Source of the DNA: CAYRIY01 sp964424335
Lineage (GTDB): Bacteria > Bacillota > Limnochordia > DTU080 > RSA5
Direction: 5' to 3'
Length of the DNA: 64,000 nucleotides
Assembly: GCA_964424335.1 (NCBI GenBank)
Contig: CAYRIY010000004.1
Location: 21,108-85,107, forward strand
Each line of letters opens with the position of its first letter. Position 1 is the stretch's first letter. The position numbers and the translations under genes are program-made. The notes below the pieces were generated by a model. That model saw only the letters and a program-made list of their open reading frames with translations, ran no database searches and had not been told where the DNA came from. Shown here one piece after another: positions 1 through 7,869 of this stretch.

Positions 1-385
1 CCAAAGCCCTGCCATGGGCGATCAGGTGTTTGAGGTCCCCAGTGCGGACACCAAAGAGCGCCCGCCTTCCGCTGCGCCTCTTTTTGGCTGCAAAGATCGC
101 GACGATCGGGCCGAGGCAGAGCGCCTGGCGCTCTGGCTCCCATCGAATGCGGAGCGTTTGCGGGAGCGAGAGGTAAAGGTCACTTGCGACCTTGGGACTG
201 ATGGCGACGACGTCAGAGCCTCGTTTGTTCGAAACAGGCACGGAGACGCTCTTAGCCCCAACTTTTAGCGTCGCTTGATCAAGGCGCGGGGCGCCAAGCG
301 ACTCGAGAAGCGCCTCTGAAACGGCGATCCCGTCGACCCCCTCTTGGGCCCGCGTCAACTTGACCTTTGCGCTCTTGTATGGCAT
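1..385 (-). CDS. YheC/YheD-family ATP-grasp protein, N-terminal part (cut by window edge)
   Basis: The reading frame starts at an ATG complementary to 383-385 and stays open to the left edge, giving about 128 residues. A good ribosome site (AAAGGGAAG) lies 6-7 bases upstream. The N-terminus (MPYKSAKVKLTRAQ) is followed by segments such as LKVGAKSVSVPV, DVVAISPKVASDLYL, LRIRWEPERQALCLGPIVAIF and ALFGVRTGDLKH. This pattern of a small beta-rich head followed by a 'LGP-I-aIf' strand is the N-terminal region I associate with long YheC/YheD proteins, which bind the B. subtilis spore coat/cortex. The ATP-binding part lies outside the window. It is the last visible gene of the minus-strand cluster, 80 bases after the amidoligase gene. 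Family assignment rests on the head domain alone. Confidence 0.7.
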   Translation of the reverse strand, partial: MPYKSAKVKLTRAQEGVDGIAVSEALLESLGAPRLDQATLKVGAKSVSVPVSNKRGSDVVAISPKVASDLYLSLPQTLRIRWEPERQALCLGPIVAIFAAKKRRSGRRALFGVRTGDLKHLIAHGRAL

Positions 386-465
386 CGACTTCTTCCCTTT
401 CTCGGAGCTGCTCTTTAGGCCGTAGGGCCCGGGAAAGGCCCGCCGATCGGCGTGGCCGCCCCACG

Positions 466-1836
466 TCAGCGCCGCTTACGCTTTTGGGGTCGTCGGCGGA
501 CCAATCCCCACCGCAACTTTAGGTCGCGGTTTTCGCTCCATTCTTTACCCTCACGCACCCATTCAGGAATGACTTGCAGATGCTCTTCCATCCTCGAATA
601 GTCCGGTAGGGTCTCAAGGTCGGACCAGATTGCCTCAAAGGCAGGGCGCATGACCTCTTTGTCGGATCGGTAAAATGCGCGGCAAATCTCGTTATGCGCA
701 AACATATCGAGACGCAGGCGCTCGTAGTTCTCCGCGACCAGCTTTGCCAGGCATGCGATGGCGTGGGCGAAGTCGGGCGCTACGATCCAACTCGACGGGA
801 CTCGGTACTCAAAGCCGTGGCGCTGCCAGCGAAACTCGCCGAGGTATCCGTAGCGGGGGCGCCGCCGACGGGCGCGCTTTGGATCCTCGAGCATCGCCAC
901 GGGGAGCGCGAGGTAGTTGTCGAGCGCCCGGAGCAATTCCGTCGTGAGCGGCACGTCGCTGAAGTGGATGTGGCCGCCGATCGGGTAGCTGCGCACGGGG
1001 AGGCTTCCCGCCTGCCAACTCGAATCTTTGGGCGCGCGGCGAGCGGCCCTGCGGAGCAGATCCTTGATGTTTGAAACGAGCACGACCGGGTCGGACGAAG
1101 GCGAAGGGCGCACCTCGACGATGGGCTTTGCCCCCCGGCGATATCGACTGCCCTGCTGGTCGTAACCGACCCGGCCGTGCCTGCTGAAATATCGAGACGC
1201 GTAAACGATCCCTTTGCCTCGGCGCATGATGAACTCGATGTCGGCGCCGAGCGTGACGGGCTTGCGGGCAAAGTCGAATCGGGAGCGCCGACGAGCGACG
1301 AAATGGGAGGCGGAGCGGGCATACAACCTGCCCGTCGTCGGTGTGAGCTCCGGGGTGGGATCGACCCGCGTCGGCGCCGCTTCGTCCTTGCTGAGCGAGA
1401 TGACGTCCACCGAGCCGAAATGCAGCCCGAGGGCGTAAATGCAGCGGACGGCCATCGCCCGGACCGCCCGCATTCGCTTTGAACCACCGTGTATCCGCTT
1501 GAGCTTCTTTCCGCTTCGCCGGTAAAGGCCAAGGACTCGCAAGTCGCATACGTGCACTCTGTAGCGGCCCTTTCGTCCATAGTACCGGGTGCGGATCCCG
1601 TGTGCGCGCAGGCGCTCAACGACTCTTTCTTTGTCTTGAGCGGCGCGGAGCGCTTCGGGCGGGTTGAGGACCCACTCGGCGCCGATGGGATCGAAATCCG
1701 TGGCGCCCCAGGACATGACGGCATCCCACGGTCCGGGTAGGTACTCGGAGTCAAACGTGATTTTCCCTTCATTATCGTTGGGAAACTTCAGCCGCTTCGG
1801 TTTTCCTTTGGGCGGATGAATGGCAAGGAGGTTCAC
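466..1836 (-). CDS. PhiEco32-type COOH-NH2 amidoligase with reduced ATP-grasp head
   Basis: Predicted to form an amide bond between a carboxylate and an amine using ATP (family assignment: phage phiEco32-like COOH-NH2 ligase type 2, a glutamate-cysteine-ligase-like fold). The GTG at 1836 is preferred because AAGGAGG sits 10 bases upstream; a TTG at 1857 would start inside that site. The 456 residues form two parts. The first ~165 carry ATP-grasp remnants: LNPPEALRAA, YRVHVCDLRV, ALGLHFGSVDV. The remainder carries LGADIEF, YASRYFSRHGRVGYDQQ, EVRPSPS, GGHIHFS and HGFEYRVPSSW, the conserved acidic/His/Arg motifs of the amidoligase core. The C-terminus is very basic (RRRPQKRKRR). It is paralogous to the gene at 3342-4730. 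The substrate is unknown; a spore or wall polymer is inferred from neighbours. Confidence 0.8.
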   Translation of the reverse strand: MNLLAIHPPKGKPKRLKFPNDNEGKITFDSEYLPGPWDAVMSWGATDFDPIGAEWVLNPPEALRAAQDKERVVERLRAHGIRTRYYGRKGRYRVHVCDLRVLGLYRRSGKKLKRIHGGSKRMRAVRAMAVRCIYALGLHFGSVDVISLSKDEAAPTRVDPTPELTPTTGRLYARSASHFVARRRSRFDFARKPVTLGADIEFIMRRGKGIVYASRYFSRHGRVGYDQQGSRYRRGAKPIVEVRPSPSSDPVVLVSNIKDLLRRAARRAPKDSSWQAGSLPVRSYPIGGHIHFSDVPLTTELLRALDNYLALPVAMLEDPKRARRRRPRYGYLGEFRWQRHGFEYRVPSSWIVAPDFAHAIACLAKLVAENYERLRLDMFAHNEICRAFYRSDKEVMRPAFEAIWSDLETLPDYSRMEEHLQVIPEWVREGKEWSENRDLKLRWGLVRRRPQKRKRR

Positions 1837-1929
1837 CGCGTCCGGGCCTCCTTCCAAACGATCCGCCAGGTCGAGTCCAAACGAGGAGTTACGTCACATA
1901 AACGAGGGTAGCGGTCATCACAACACGGT

Positions 1930-2085
1930 CTAGCAGCGCATCGTGAGTATGAGTACAAAGATGAGTCCCCCGAGGAGCACGACGTCGAACGGATTGGGAA
2001 CGATCAGCACCTTGAGGAGTTCGATGCAGATCATTGCGACAATGACGACGAACGTCACGTCGAGGTTTCGCATTTTGCGCGACAT
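1930..2085 (-). CDS. Small two-helix membrane protein (51 aa)
   Basis: The frame from ATG 2085 encodes MSRKMRNLDVTFVVIVAMIC then a second hydrophobic run (FDVVLLGGLIFVLILTM), which reads as two transmembrane helices separated by a short polar turn (VPNP). A weak ribosome site (GTGAGGG) lies about 10 bases upstream; a longer frame starting upstream lacks a better one. It sits between a YheC/YheD gene and an amidoligase gene on the same strand, with gaps of 143 and 93 bases. I do not recognise the family. It could anchor the soluble ligases at a membrane, but that is only suggested by position. Its size and isolation leave some doubt that it is expressed. Confidence 0.5.
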   Translation of the reverse strand: MSRKMRNLDVTFVVIVAMICIELLKVLIVPNPFDVVLLGGLIFVLILTMRC

Positions 2086-2228
2086 GGATCGTTTCACCCT
2101 CACCGTGCAGGCTCGCTCGCCTGCTTTCAAAGGAGTCGTGGCGTCAGTTCTTTCCCGCTATCCTACGAGCCTCGGCGGAGGCTGGGAATAGTACTGAGTT
2201 CCCTAGTTCCCAGGTGGTAAGCGCATCC

Positions 2229-3323
2229 CTAGGAGTCTGTTGATTTCTTGCTCAAGTACCAAGCGTATTGAACGACACGGATGCGCGACGTCCGCCACGA
2301 TTTCGTCAGGCGCGCTCTGGAGAAGAGCGCCCGTCCGGGTTGCCGGTTGACCTCGATGATCCACAGTTTTCCTGTGCGGTCGAGGCCAAGATCGAGGCCG
2401 AGTTCGCCAAGGGTTGGGTGGGCGCTGGACATTTGGGCGGCGCATTTCAGCGCAAGGGCCCGAACCATTGCAGCGAGCGTCTTTGCTTTCGGGGCGCGGG
2501 GAAGACCGCGCACGAGGCGCTGCAGCGTCATTGCGGTTCCCCCTGCGTGCAGGTTGGAGACAAACCCTCCGGGACGCCCGACACGCGCGCCGATCGCCGA
2601 GACGCGCCAGCGGCCTTCAATGTCACGTTGGACGATCGCACGTATGTCGACGGCAGACCGCCCTCGACGCATCAGGTCGAGGTCCTGCTGTACCAAGTAT
2701 TCGTCAGGCGGTTGCCCGTCGACGGCAAATGCGACGAGCTGCGCTGCGTCTTTTAGGGATCGCTTGACGGCAGCGCCTGATTCGGATCGTCTCGCCGCTT
2801 TCCAACCCGACTCGGATCGCACCGCCTTGACGATCCCCTTGCCCTGGCGGCCGCGCACCGGCTTGATGTAAAGCGCTCGGTGGGACTCGGCGATCCGCTC
2901 GATGGCATCGGCGCTCAGGGGTAAGGTTTCGGGGAGGTGAAGGGCGAGCTTGGGATCTTGAGCAAGGAGCGCATGGACCTCGAGTTTGTCCCCGAAGTCC
3001 GGGTTGAACACGGCAACCCCATATTCGCTCTCCAGGCGCCCAAGCGCGAGCCTGCACTTTTCGGCCTTCTCTTTGCCTAGGCCCCAAAGACGGTCGTGGA
3101 CCACGTGAGGAAATCCTCGTTGAACGACTTTCCATCCCCCGTTCGTCGGGACGTACGCTTTGACGCGCCTGCGTTCCCAGTCGATGTCGAGGGGGGAGAA
3201 GACGTACCCTTCCATGTGGTGCCGTCTGGCGATCCGGATGAGTCCTCGCAGGTACGAGGTTTGCTCTCCAAACAGCCGCTTGTGAAACCGGCGCGCTGCA
3301 ATTGCAAACACGGTGCGGGCCAT
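2229..3323 (-). CDS. YheC/YheD-family ATP-grasp protein
   Basis: The 364-residue product begins at ATG 3323 behind a strong AAGGGAGGCGG site. It starts directly with the family's second segment (TVFAIAARRF..., then EGYVFSPLDIDWE) and lacks the head domain seen in the partial gene at the left edge. ATP-grasp landmarks are present: LYIKPVRGRQGKGIV (nucleotide-binding Lys and Gly loop), VDIRAIVQRD, and LGLDLGLDRTGKLWIIEVNRQPG (the acidic/Asn metal site). It should therefore be able to bind ATP and Mg2+ and ligate a carboxylate to an amine or similar acceptor. YheC and YheD of B. subtilis are coat-associated but their reaction is not established. It lies 18 bases behind an amidoligase gene, so the pair is probably co-translated. 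Confidence 0.85.
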   Translation of the reverse strand: MARTVFAIAARRFHKRLFGEQTSYLRGLIRIARRHHMEGYVFSPLDIDWERRRVKAYVPTNGGWKVVQRGFPHVVHDRLWGLGKEKAEKCRLALGRLESEYGVAVFNPDFGDKLEVHALLAQDPKLALHLPETLPLSADAIERIAESHRALYIKPVRGRQGKGIVKAVRSESGWKAARRSESGAAVKRSLKDAAQLVAFAVDGQPPDEYLVQQDLDLMRRGRSAVDIRAIVQRDIEGRWRVSAIGARVGRPGGFVSNLHAGGTAMTLQRLVRGLPRAPKAKTLAAMVRALALKCAAQMSSAHPTLGELGLDLGLDRTGKLWIIEVNRQPGRALFSRARLTKSWRTSRIRVVQYAWYLSKKSTDS

Positions 3324-3341
3324 GGCAACCGCCTCCCTTAG

Positions 3342-4730
3342 TCAGATCTCCCAAGCCGCCTTGATGTCCCGATCCTCGTGCCACTCCTCGCCGGCCTCGA
3401 TCATTTTGGTGAAGTAGGATAGCTCCGCTCGGTATTTGCGCCCTGTTTCGGTCCGAAGCACGTTGTGGATCAGGCGCGGGTAAAGTGTGCGGAATCGCCC
3501 TTTTTTGGATAGATAAAACTCCTTGCTCGCCTGCGTCGAGGAGAGGTAGTTCCGATTCAACCGCGGCCACTCGGCGGCCACCGTCTTGGCTAGGGCAAGC
3601 GTCGCCGTCGTGGCTTCAGGCGAGACGAGCCAGCTTGGCAGCACCCGGTACTCAAACCCGCCGTGTTCCTTGCGGCGAAAGTCGCCCGCACGGCCATACC
3701 GGCGCCTGCGTCTTTTGGCCCGGTGTCTTTGCTCGAGCAGCATGATCACAACGCCCAAATAGCTGTCGAGGGCCCGCAGAAACGGGGTGGTCAGCGGCGC
3801 TCCACTGAAATGGATGTGGCCGCCGGTCGGGTACTTTCCCATGGGGTAGCTGCCGGCGAGCCACGAAACGCCCTTTGTCGGCAGGAGCTCCGCCGCTCGC
3901 CGCAATGCCGTCTCGATGTTTGCGACAAGCGTGAATGGGGAAGGGCTCGGATTTGGCCGCAGCTCCGCCAAGGGAAAGACCGACCCCCGGTTCGCGCGGC
4001 TTTGTCGGTCGTATCCCACGAGTCCGGAATGGGTCACATACCGGGACGCGTATACGATTTTCCCGCCCGCTTTGACCAGCGCAAACTCGGGATCGGCGCC
4101 AAGCGCCGCCTCGCTGGAAGGCTCCGGGGGCTCAACCCAGGATTCGGCCATGTCGGCAATGCTCGCGCCATAAGCCCGGGCGAGGTCATCGTCCGCTGAA
4201 GGTTGAGCGTCGACTCGACCGACGTACCAGCGTCCGGATGGATGCACCATGACGTCGACCGACCCAAAGTGCAGTCCGAGGACGTATACGGCACGGCATG
4301 CCCCCTCGGCAATTCTTTGGTACTTCCAGCGCGAAATCGAGCGCATGGCTCCGCGGGCGTCATCGACCGCCAGGATGCGCAGGTCGGCCACGTGGACGCG
4401 CACAAGGGCGTACTCATCCCTCAATGGCGGCATGACCGGGCGCACAGCGTCGCGGGGCAGGCGCTCGGGATCCACGGGGATGCCATGCAGGTGAAGGAGG
4501 AGGGAGGTCTTCTCTGGTGAGTCGGCGATCCTTACCGCATTGACCGGATTGATCACGACGGCTGCCTTGGCAAGGGATGCGCTTTTTCCCCAACAAATGA
4601 CCACGTCCGACTCGTTCGAAGACGCGCGGGCGCGCCGCTCGACGGTAAATCCCCGCTTGTCGAGCGCGTCGGCTACGGCCAAGACCGCGCTCGAGCGAAC
4701 TTCTTTCGGGGCTAACAGTATCGCCTTCAT
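3342..4730 (-). CDS. PhiEco32-type COOH-NH2 amidoligase with reduced ATP-grasp head (paralogue)
   Basis: The 462 residues repeat the architecture of the gene at 466-1836. The head (about 1-215) shows VVICWGKS, INPVNAVRIAD, LVRVHVADLRI and YVLGLHFGSVDV, matching the flanks of phage-type ATP-grasp domains, but the stretch between 'HGIPV' and 'VRVHV' is only about 30 residues and has no Lys/Gly nucleotide-binding loop. The C-terminal amidoligase core has LGADPEF, YASRYVTHSGLVGYDRQ, ELRPNPS, TGGHIHFSG and GGFEYRVLPSW. The catalytic module therefore looks intact while the head looks degenerate. The ATG at 4730 has only a weak upstream AGGA. It follows the RimK-like ligase by 41 bases and precedes a YheC/YheD gene by 18. 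Confidence 0.8.
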   Translation of the reverse strand: MKAILLAPKEVRSSAVLAVADALDKRGFTVERRARASSNESDVVICWGKSASLAKAAVVINPVNAVRIADSPEKTSLLLHLHGIPVDPERLPRDAVRPVMPPLRDEYALVRVHVADLRILAVDDARGAMRSISRWKYQRIAEGACRAVYVLGLHFGSVDVMVHPSGRWYVGRVDAQPSADDDLARAYGASIADMAESWVEPPEPSSEAALGADPEFALVKAGGKIVYASRYVTHSGLVGYDRQSRANRGSVFPLAELRPNPSPSPFTLVANIETALRRAAELLPTKGVSWLAGSYPMGKYPTGGHIHFSGAPLTTPFLRALDSYLGVVIMLLEQRHRAKRRRRRYGRAGDFRRKEHGGFEYRVLPSWLVSPEATTATLALAKTVAAEWPRLNRNYLSSTQASKEFYLSKKGRFRTLYPRLIHNVLRTETGRKYRAELSYFTKMIEAGEEWHEDRDIKAAWEI

Positions 4731-4771
4731 AAGGACAAATCGCCATCCTGTAGTAGATCTTGCAAGATCGA

Positions 4772-5650
4772 TTACTGAACGTTCATGATTCGTCGGCGCA
4801 TGGAGTCCATGACGCTTCCCGCAATGTCAGCGCCCGTGGCCGCTTCGACGTGTTGAAAGCCGGGGCAAACGTTGACGTCGATCACCAAAGGGCCCTCGGC
4901 CGTTTCGAGGATGTCGACAGCGGCAAAATCGGCTCCGACGGCGCGGGCCGCACGTACTGCCGCGTCCGCCGTCTCAATCTCTGCTTTGACAGGCATTGCT
5001 CGCGCGCCGAGCGACAGGTTGGCGCGCCATTCGCCCGGAGGAGGCGTCTTAGCCACTGCCGCAAGGACGCTTCCATCCAAGATGACGAGTCGCAGCTCCC
5101 GCTTTGCGCCGCTTACGAAGGACTGAACCAACATCGGCGATCCGTTCTCCTTTAGCAGGCGGAGCAGCTCTCGGGGCCCCGCTGCCTTGGAGACGAGAGC
5201 GCCTTTTCCGCCGATCAAGGGCTTGACGACGACCGGGTAGGAAACATGGCGCAGGTGGTCGACGGTGAGAGCGCTCATGATTCGGCTCTCCGGCTGAGGC
5301 ACCCCGTGTTCAGACAGTGCGAGCGCGGCGAGCGCCTTGTCTCGGCCGTTTCGGACCGCCGCGGGTCCGTTTATCGTGGGCACGCCGACACGAGCGAGGA
5401 CTTCGAGGACTCGAAGGCCCGCGAGGAGCGCGTCTTGGTCAATCCGCCCGATGGCGCCGATCATGCTTGGATCTTGGCGGATCAGGCCCTTGGAGATTCC
5501 TTCGAACCGGGCGTGCTGCACGTCGAAGGCCCAGCGCATGGGATCGATCCGCACGAGGGAGATGCCCCGTGCCCGCGCGGCCCTGTGGAGCGCCTTCATC
5601 TCCCATGTCACGAAGTTGTCCCTGGTGATGACGGCCACGGCCCCTCTCAC
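4772..5650 (-). CDS. RimK/LysX-like ATP-grasp ligase
   Basis: Predicted ATP-dependent carboxylate-amine ligase. The GTG at 5650 overlaps the TGA of the glycosyltransferase gene (GTGA) with AAGGA about 10 bases upstream, and I prefer it to the ATG at 5746, which would run far into the upstream gene. The 292-residue product shows the RimK/LysX order: GRDKALAALALSEHGVPQP (pre-ATP helix), YPVVVKPLIGGKGALV (ATP-binding Lys and Gly loop), VQSFVSGAKRELRLVILDG, GEWRANLSLGARA, and DFAAVDILETAEGPLVIDVNVCPGF (Mg site and Asn). RimK-type enzymes add single or multiple amino acids (Glu, Lys and others) to a carboxyl terminus or side chain. In this operon it would supply one ligation step. Confidence 0.85.
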   Translation of the reverse strand: MRGAVAVITRDNFVTWEMKALHRAARARGISLVRIDPMRWAFDVQHARFEGISKGLIRQDPSMIGAIGRIDQDALLAGLRVLEVLARVGVPTINGPAAVRNGRDKALAALALSEHGVPQPESRIMSALTVDHLRHVSYPVVVKPLIGGKGALVSKAAGPRELLRLLKENGSPMLVQSFVSGAKRELRLVILDGSVLAAVAKTPPPGEWRANLSLGARAMPVKAEIETADAAVRAARAVGADFAAVDILETAEGPLVIDVNVCPGFQHVEAATGADIAGSVMDSMRRRIMNVQ

Positions 5651-6642
5651 GAAGGCCACGTCCTTATCGCATCGCGGTACACTTCGACCACCGCCTCGGC
5701 CATTTTCTCGATGGGAAACGTTCGGCAGGCGAACTCGCGACTCCAAGCGGCAAGGCGGCCGCGAAACGCCGCGTCTTGGGTGAGTCGGAGAATGTCCGTT
5801 CGGATGGTTTCCGATCGGGGCAACACACCGTCGTAACCGCTAAAGGAAGGGAACGCCTGGCCGTCGTAGCGATCGGGCGTGACCGGGCCCCCGTATTTGG
5901 CGCCCAAGACGAGGCCGATTGCGCCGCACGCGAGCCCTTCGCGAATCGCTCGGCCGGTGCCGCAGACGATGTGGCTCTCGGCCAACAGTTTTGAGACGTC
6001 GTCCACCCATCCGAGGGCGGTCAAACGAGGTCCGACCGGACGGTCGTTTGATGCGACCGCGAGGTGGGCGTGGGGAATGGCTTCGGTCGCTCTGATCAGT
6101 TCGTTTAAGCCGCTTCTCTTGGTTTCGTCAACCCTGCCGACATAGGCGATGCGAAGGCTGGGGCCCTTTGCGCCCGGAGAGAACCGCTCGGTGTCAACTC
6201 CGTTTTGGATGATCACCGAGGCGATGGAGTGCTTCATTAGGTCCTGCGCGACATTGGGCCCCACGGCAATGCACCGATCGACCTTGGCGACGTCCGGAAA
6301 TCGACCCGCCACGCCCAAACCGTGACATGTGATCACGCACGGAACGCCGTGCGTCTCGCGCAGGCGAAGGAGACACGGGACGGCGACTGACGAATGGCCG
6401 TGCGCAATGTCGGGGGCGAAGGCCTCGGCCATTTTGAAGAACTGGCTCGATTTCACCGCATGCCGACACGGAATCGCGTGTTGGTGCAACATGTCGGCGC
6501 AGGCCTTGACTGCGAGGGGCAATGATCGTCCGAGCGCAATCACGCAGACGTCGTGGCCCATGTTGCCAAGAGCCCTGGCAAGCTCGACGAGGTGCGTCGT
6601 CTGGCCGCTTTGATGGAACTTAGCCGTGAGCAAAATGCGCAA
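5647..6642 (-). CDS. GT4-type glycosyltransferase
   Basis: The 331-residue product opens with MRILLTAKFHQSGQTTHLVELARAL, the usual GT-B N-terminal strand and glycine loop, followed by DIAHGHSSVAV and CVITCHGLGV of the acceptor domain. The C-terminal half has IIQNGVDTERFSPG and LRIAYVGRVDETKRSG, then EGLACGAIGLVLGAKYGG, in the place where GT4 enzymes carry the donor-binding Glu-containing loop. It probably transfers a sugar from a nucleotide or lipid donor. No membrane segment or signal is visible, so it acts in the cytoplasm. It shares a 4-base overlap with the RimK-like gene behind it, implying translational coupling of sugar transfer and amino-acid ligation. Confidence 0.85.
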   Translation of the reverse strand: MRILLTAKFHQSGQTTHLVELARALGNMGHDVCVIALGRSLPLAVKACADMLHQHAIPCRHAVKSSQFFKMAEAFAPDIAHGHSSVAVPCLLRLRETHGVPCVITCHGLGVAGRFPDVAKVDRCIAVGPNVAQDLMKHSIASVIIQNGVDTERFSPGAKGPSLRIAYVGRVDETKRSGLNELIRATEAIPHAHLAVASNDRPVGPRLTALGWVDDVSKLLAESHIVCGTGRAIREGLACGAIGLVLGAKYGGPVTPDRYDGQAFPSFSGYDGVLPRSETIRTDILRLTQDAAFRGRLAAWSREFACRTFPIEKMAEAVVEVYRDAIRTWPS

Positions 6643-6684
6643 AGCCGCTCGAGTCCCCCTTCATCGAAACGCCGACGATGAGAT

Positions 6685-7770
6685 TCATCCTATGGCAATG
6701 GGGCGCGCTCCGTTCTCCTTTGGTCTCCACGCGTATTTGAACAAGCGGCGAGCGGCGAGAGTACGGATTTCATCTTCGTCAAAGGGAAAGGGCTTGGCGT
6801 TCATCTCGAGGATCGCAAGGCGCCCGTCCGCTGTCGGAGCGATGTCTGCCGAGAACTCGAAAAACTCTTCTCCGCGGCTTTCTTCGATGGCTAAAGCCGC
6901 ACGGCAGACGAGCGATTCGACCGCGCCGCGGTCGATGCCGCACATATCGGCGACCTCGGCGAAGGGAACAATATGGCCGCCGCGAACCGTGTGAGTCGAC
7001 ACGTGACCGGGAGGCGCCGCGCGGCCTGTTACGCCCGTCAGGCTCCAGCCGGCCTCGGTACGTTGGACGAGCGCGCGCAGGTCGACTCGGCAGCCGTCGA
7101 TCGACGGGAGATCGACGCCCTCTTGAGCAATGTACGGCGTGGAACGGACGAGGTCGCCTAAGAGCTGAGAAAGCGTTCGGCGTCCGCACAAGGTCTGTAA
7201 GGGGGGATCCGGAGTTGCCCGGTTCGACGTGATCAAATAATTTCCGCGGCCTTGAGCCGTACCTGGTTCGATTCTGACGATGCCTCGCCCAAGGCTGCCG
7301 TCCTTGGGCTTGAGGTAGACGACGCCCCACGATCGCAAGGCGCTCATCGCGTCGTCCACGTCTTGAACAACCGCAAATCGGGGGGTCGCAACTTGCTTCG
7401 CGCCCAATGCGGATAGCGCCTCGTCTTTGGCCAAAAAGCCGGGATTAAAAAGGAGGCGATTTATTCGAATTTGATCTAGGAGCCGCTGCATGGTCGGGCG
7501 CCTTTCGAGCGATCGGCGAGCCAGTCGGTTGTAGATGGCGTTTGGCAGCGGCGCCGTCATCCGCTTCCACTCGGATCCGTCGAAATGCCATCCCGCCACC
7601 GAGTTTTCGCGCACGTTTATGCCGTTGGGGGTGAAAAACAAGGTGCGTCCCCACGTGGGGCCGAGGAGGCCTAGGTGCGCGTACGTGTGCTCAGGTGGGC
7701 GCCCAAGCTCAAACTCCCGTTCCGATAGTGGATCGATCAATACGCCAAGCGCGCGCTCACAGTAAGTCAC
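6685..7770 (-). CDS. YheC/YheD-family ATP-grasp protein
   Basis: The GTG at 7770 gives 361 residues and has GGTGGAGGT 10 bases upstream; the longer frame from 7848 adds a 26-residue extension with no ribosome site. Conserved parts: LGVLIDPLSEREF at the start, LLFNPGFLAKDEALSAL before the ATP-grasp, VYLKPKDGSLGRGIVRI (nucleotide loop), CRVDLRALVQR, and FEFSADIAPTADGRLAILEMNAKPF (metal site). The middle loop is GSLGRG rather than the GGQGKG seen in its neighbour, a conservative change. It lies 99 bases after another YheC/YheD gene and 42 bases before the glycosyltransferase. Like its relatives it should be an active ATP-grasp enzyme; the substrate is unknown. Confidence 0.85.
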   Translation of the reverse strand: MTYCERALGVLIDPLSEREFELGRPPEHTYAHLGLLGPTWGRTLFFTPNGINVRENSVAGWHFDGSEWKRMTAPLPNAIYNRLARRSLERRPTMQRLLDQIRINRLLFNPGFLAKDEALSALGAKQVATPRFAVVQDVDDAMSALRSWGVVYLKPKDGSLGRGIVRIEPGTAQGRGNYLITSNRATPDPPLQTLCGRRTLSQLLGDLVRSTPYIAQEGVDLPSIDGCRVDLRALVQRTEAGWSLTGVTGRAAPPGHVSTHTVRGGHIVPFAEVADMCGIDRGAVESLVCRAALAIEESRGEEFFEFSADIAPTADGRLAILEMNAKPFPFDEDEIRTLAARRLFKYAWRPKENGARPIAIG

Positions 7771-7869
7771 GGGAAAATCAACCTCCACCAAGCATTGATA
7801 TGCCGGCGGGGCCCACCGAGGTGACCTGGCTTTTTTTAGTCCAGTCATTCGATTGTTATCTACAGTGCT

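Noticed and set aside
780..1772. Long plus/minus open frames overlapping the amidoligase gene
   Set aside because: They are alternative frames of a GC-rich Arg-rich gene, with low-complexity Ser/Arg/Pro composition and no family motifs.
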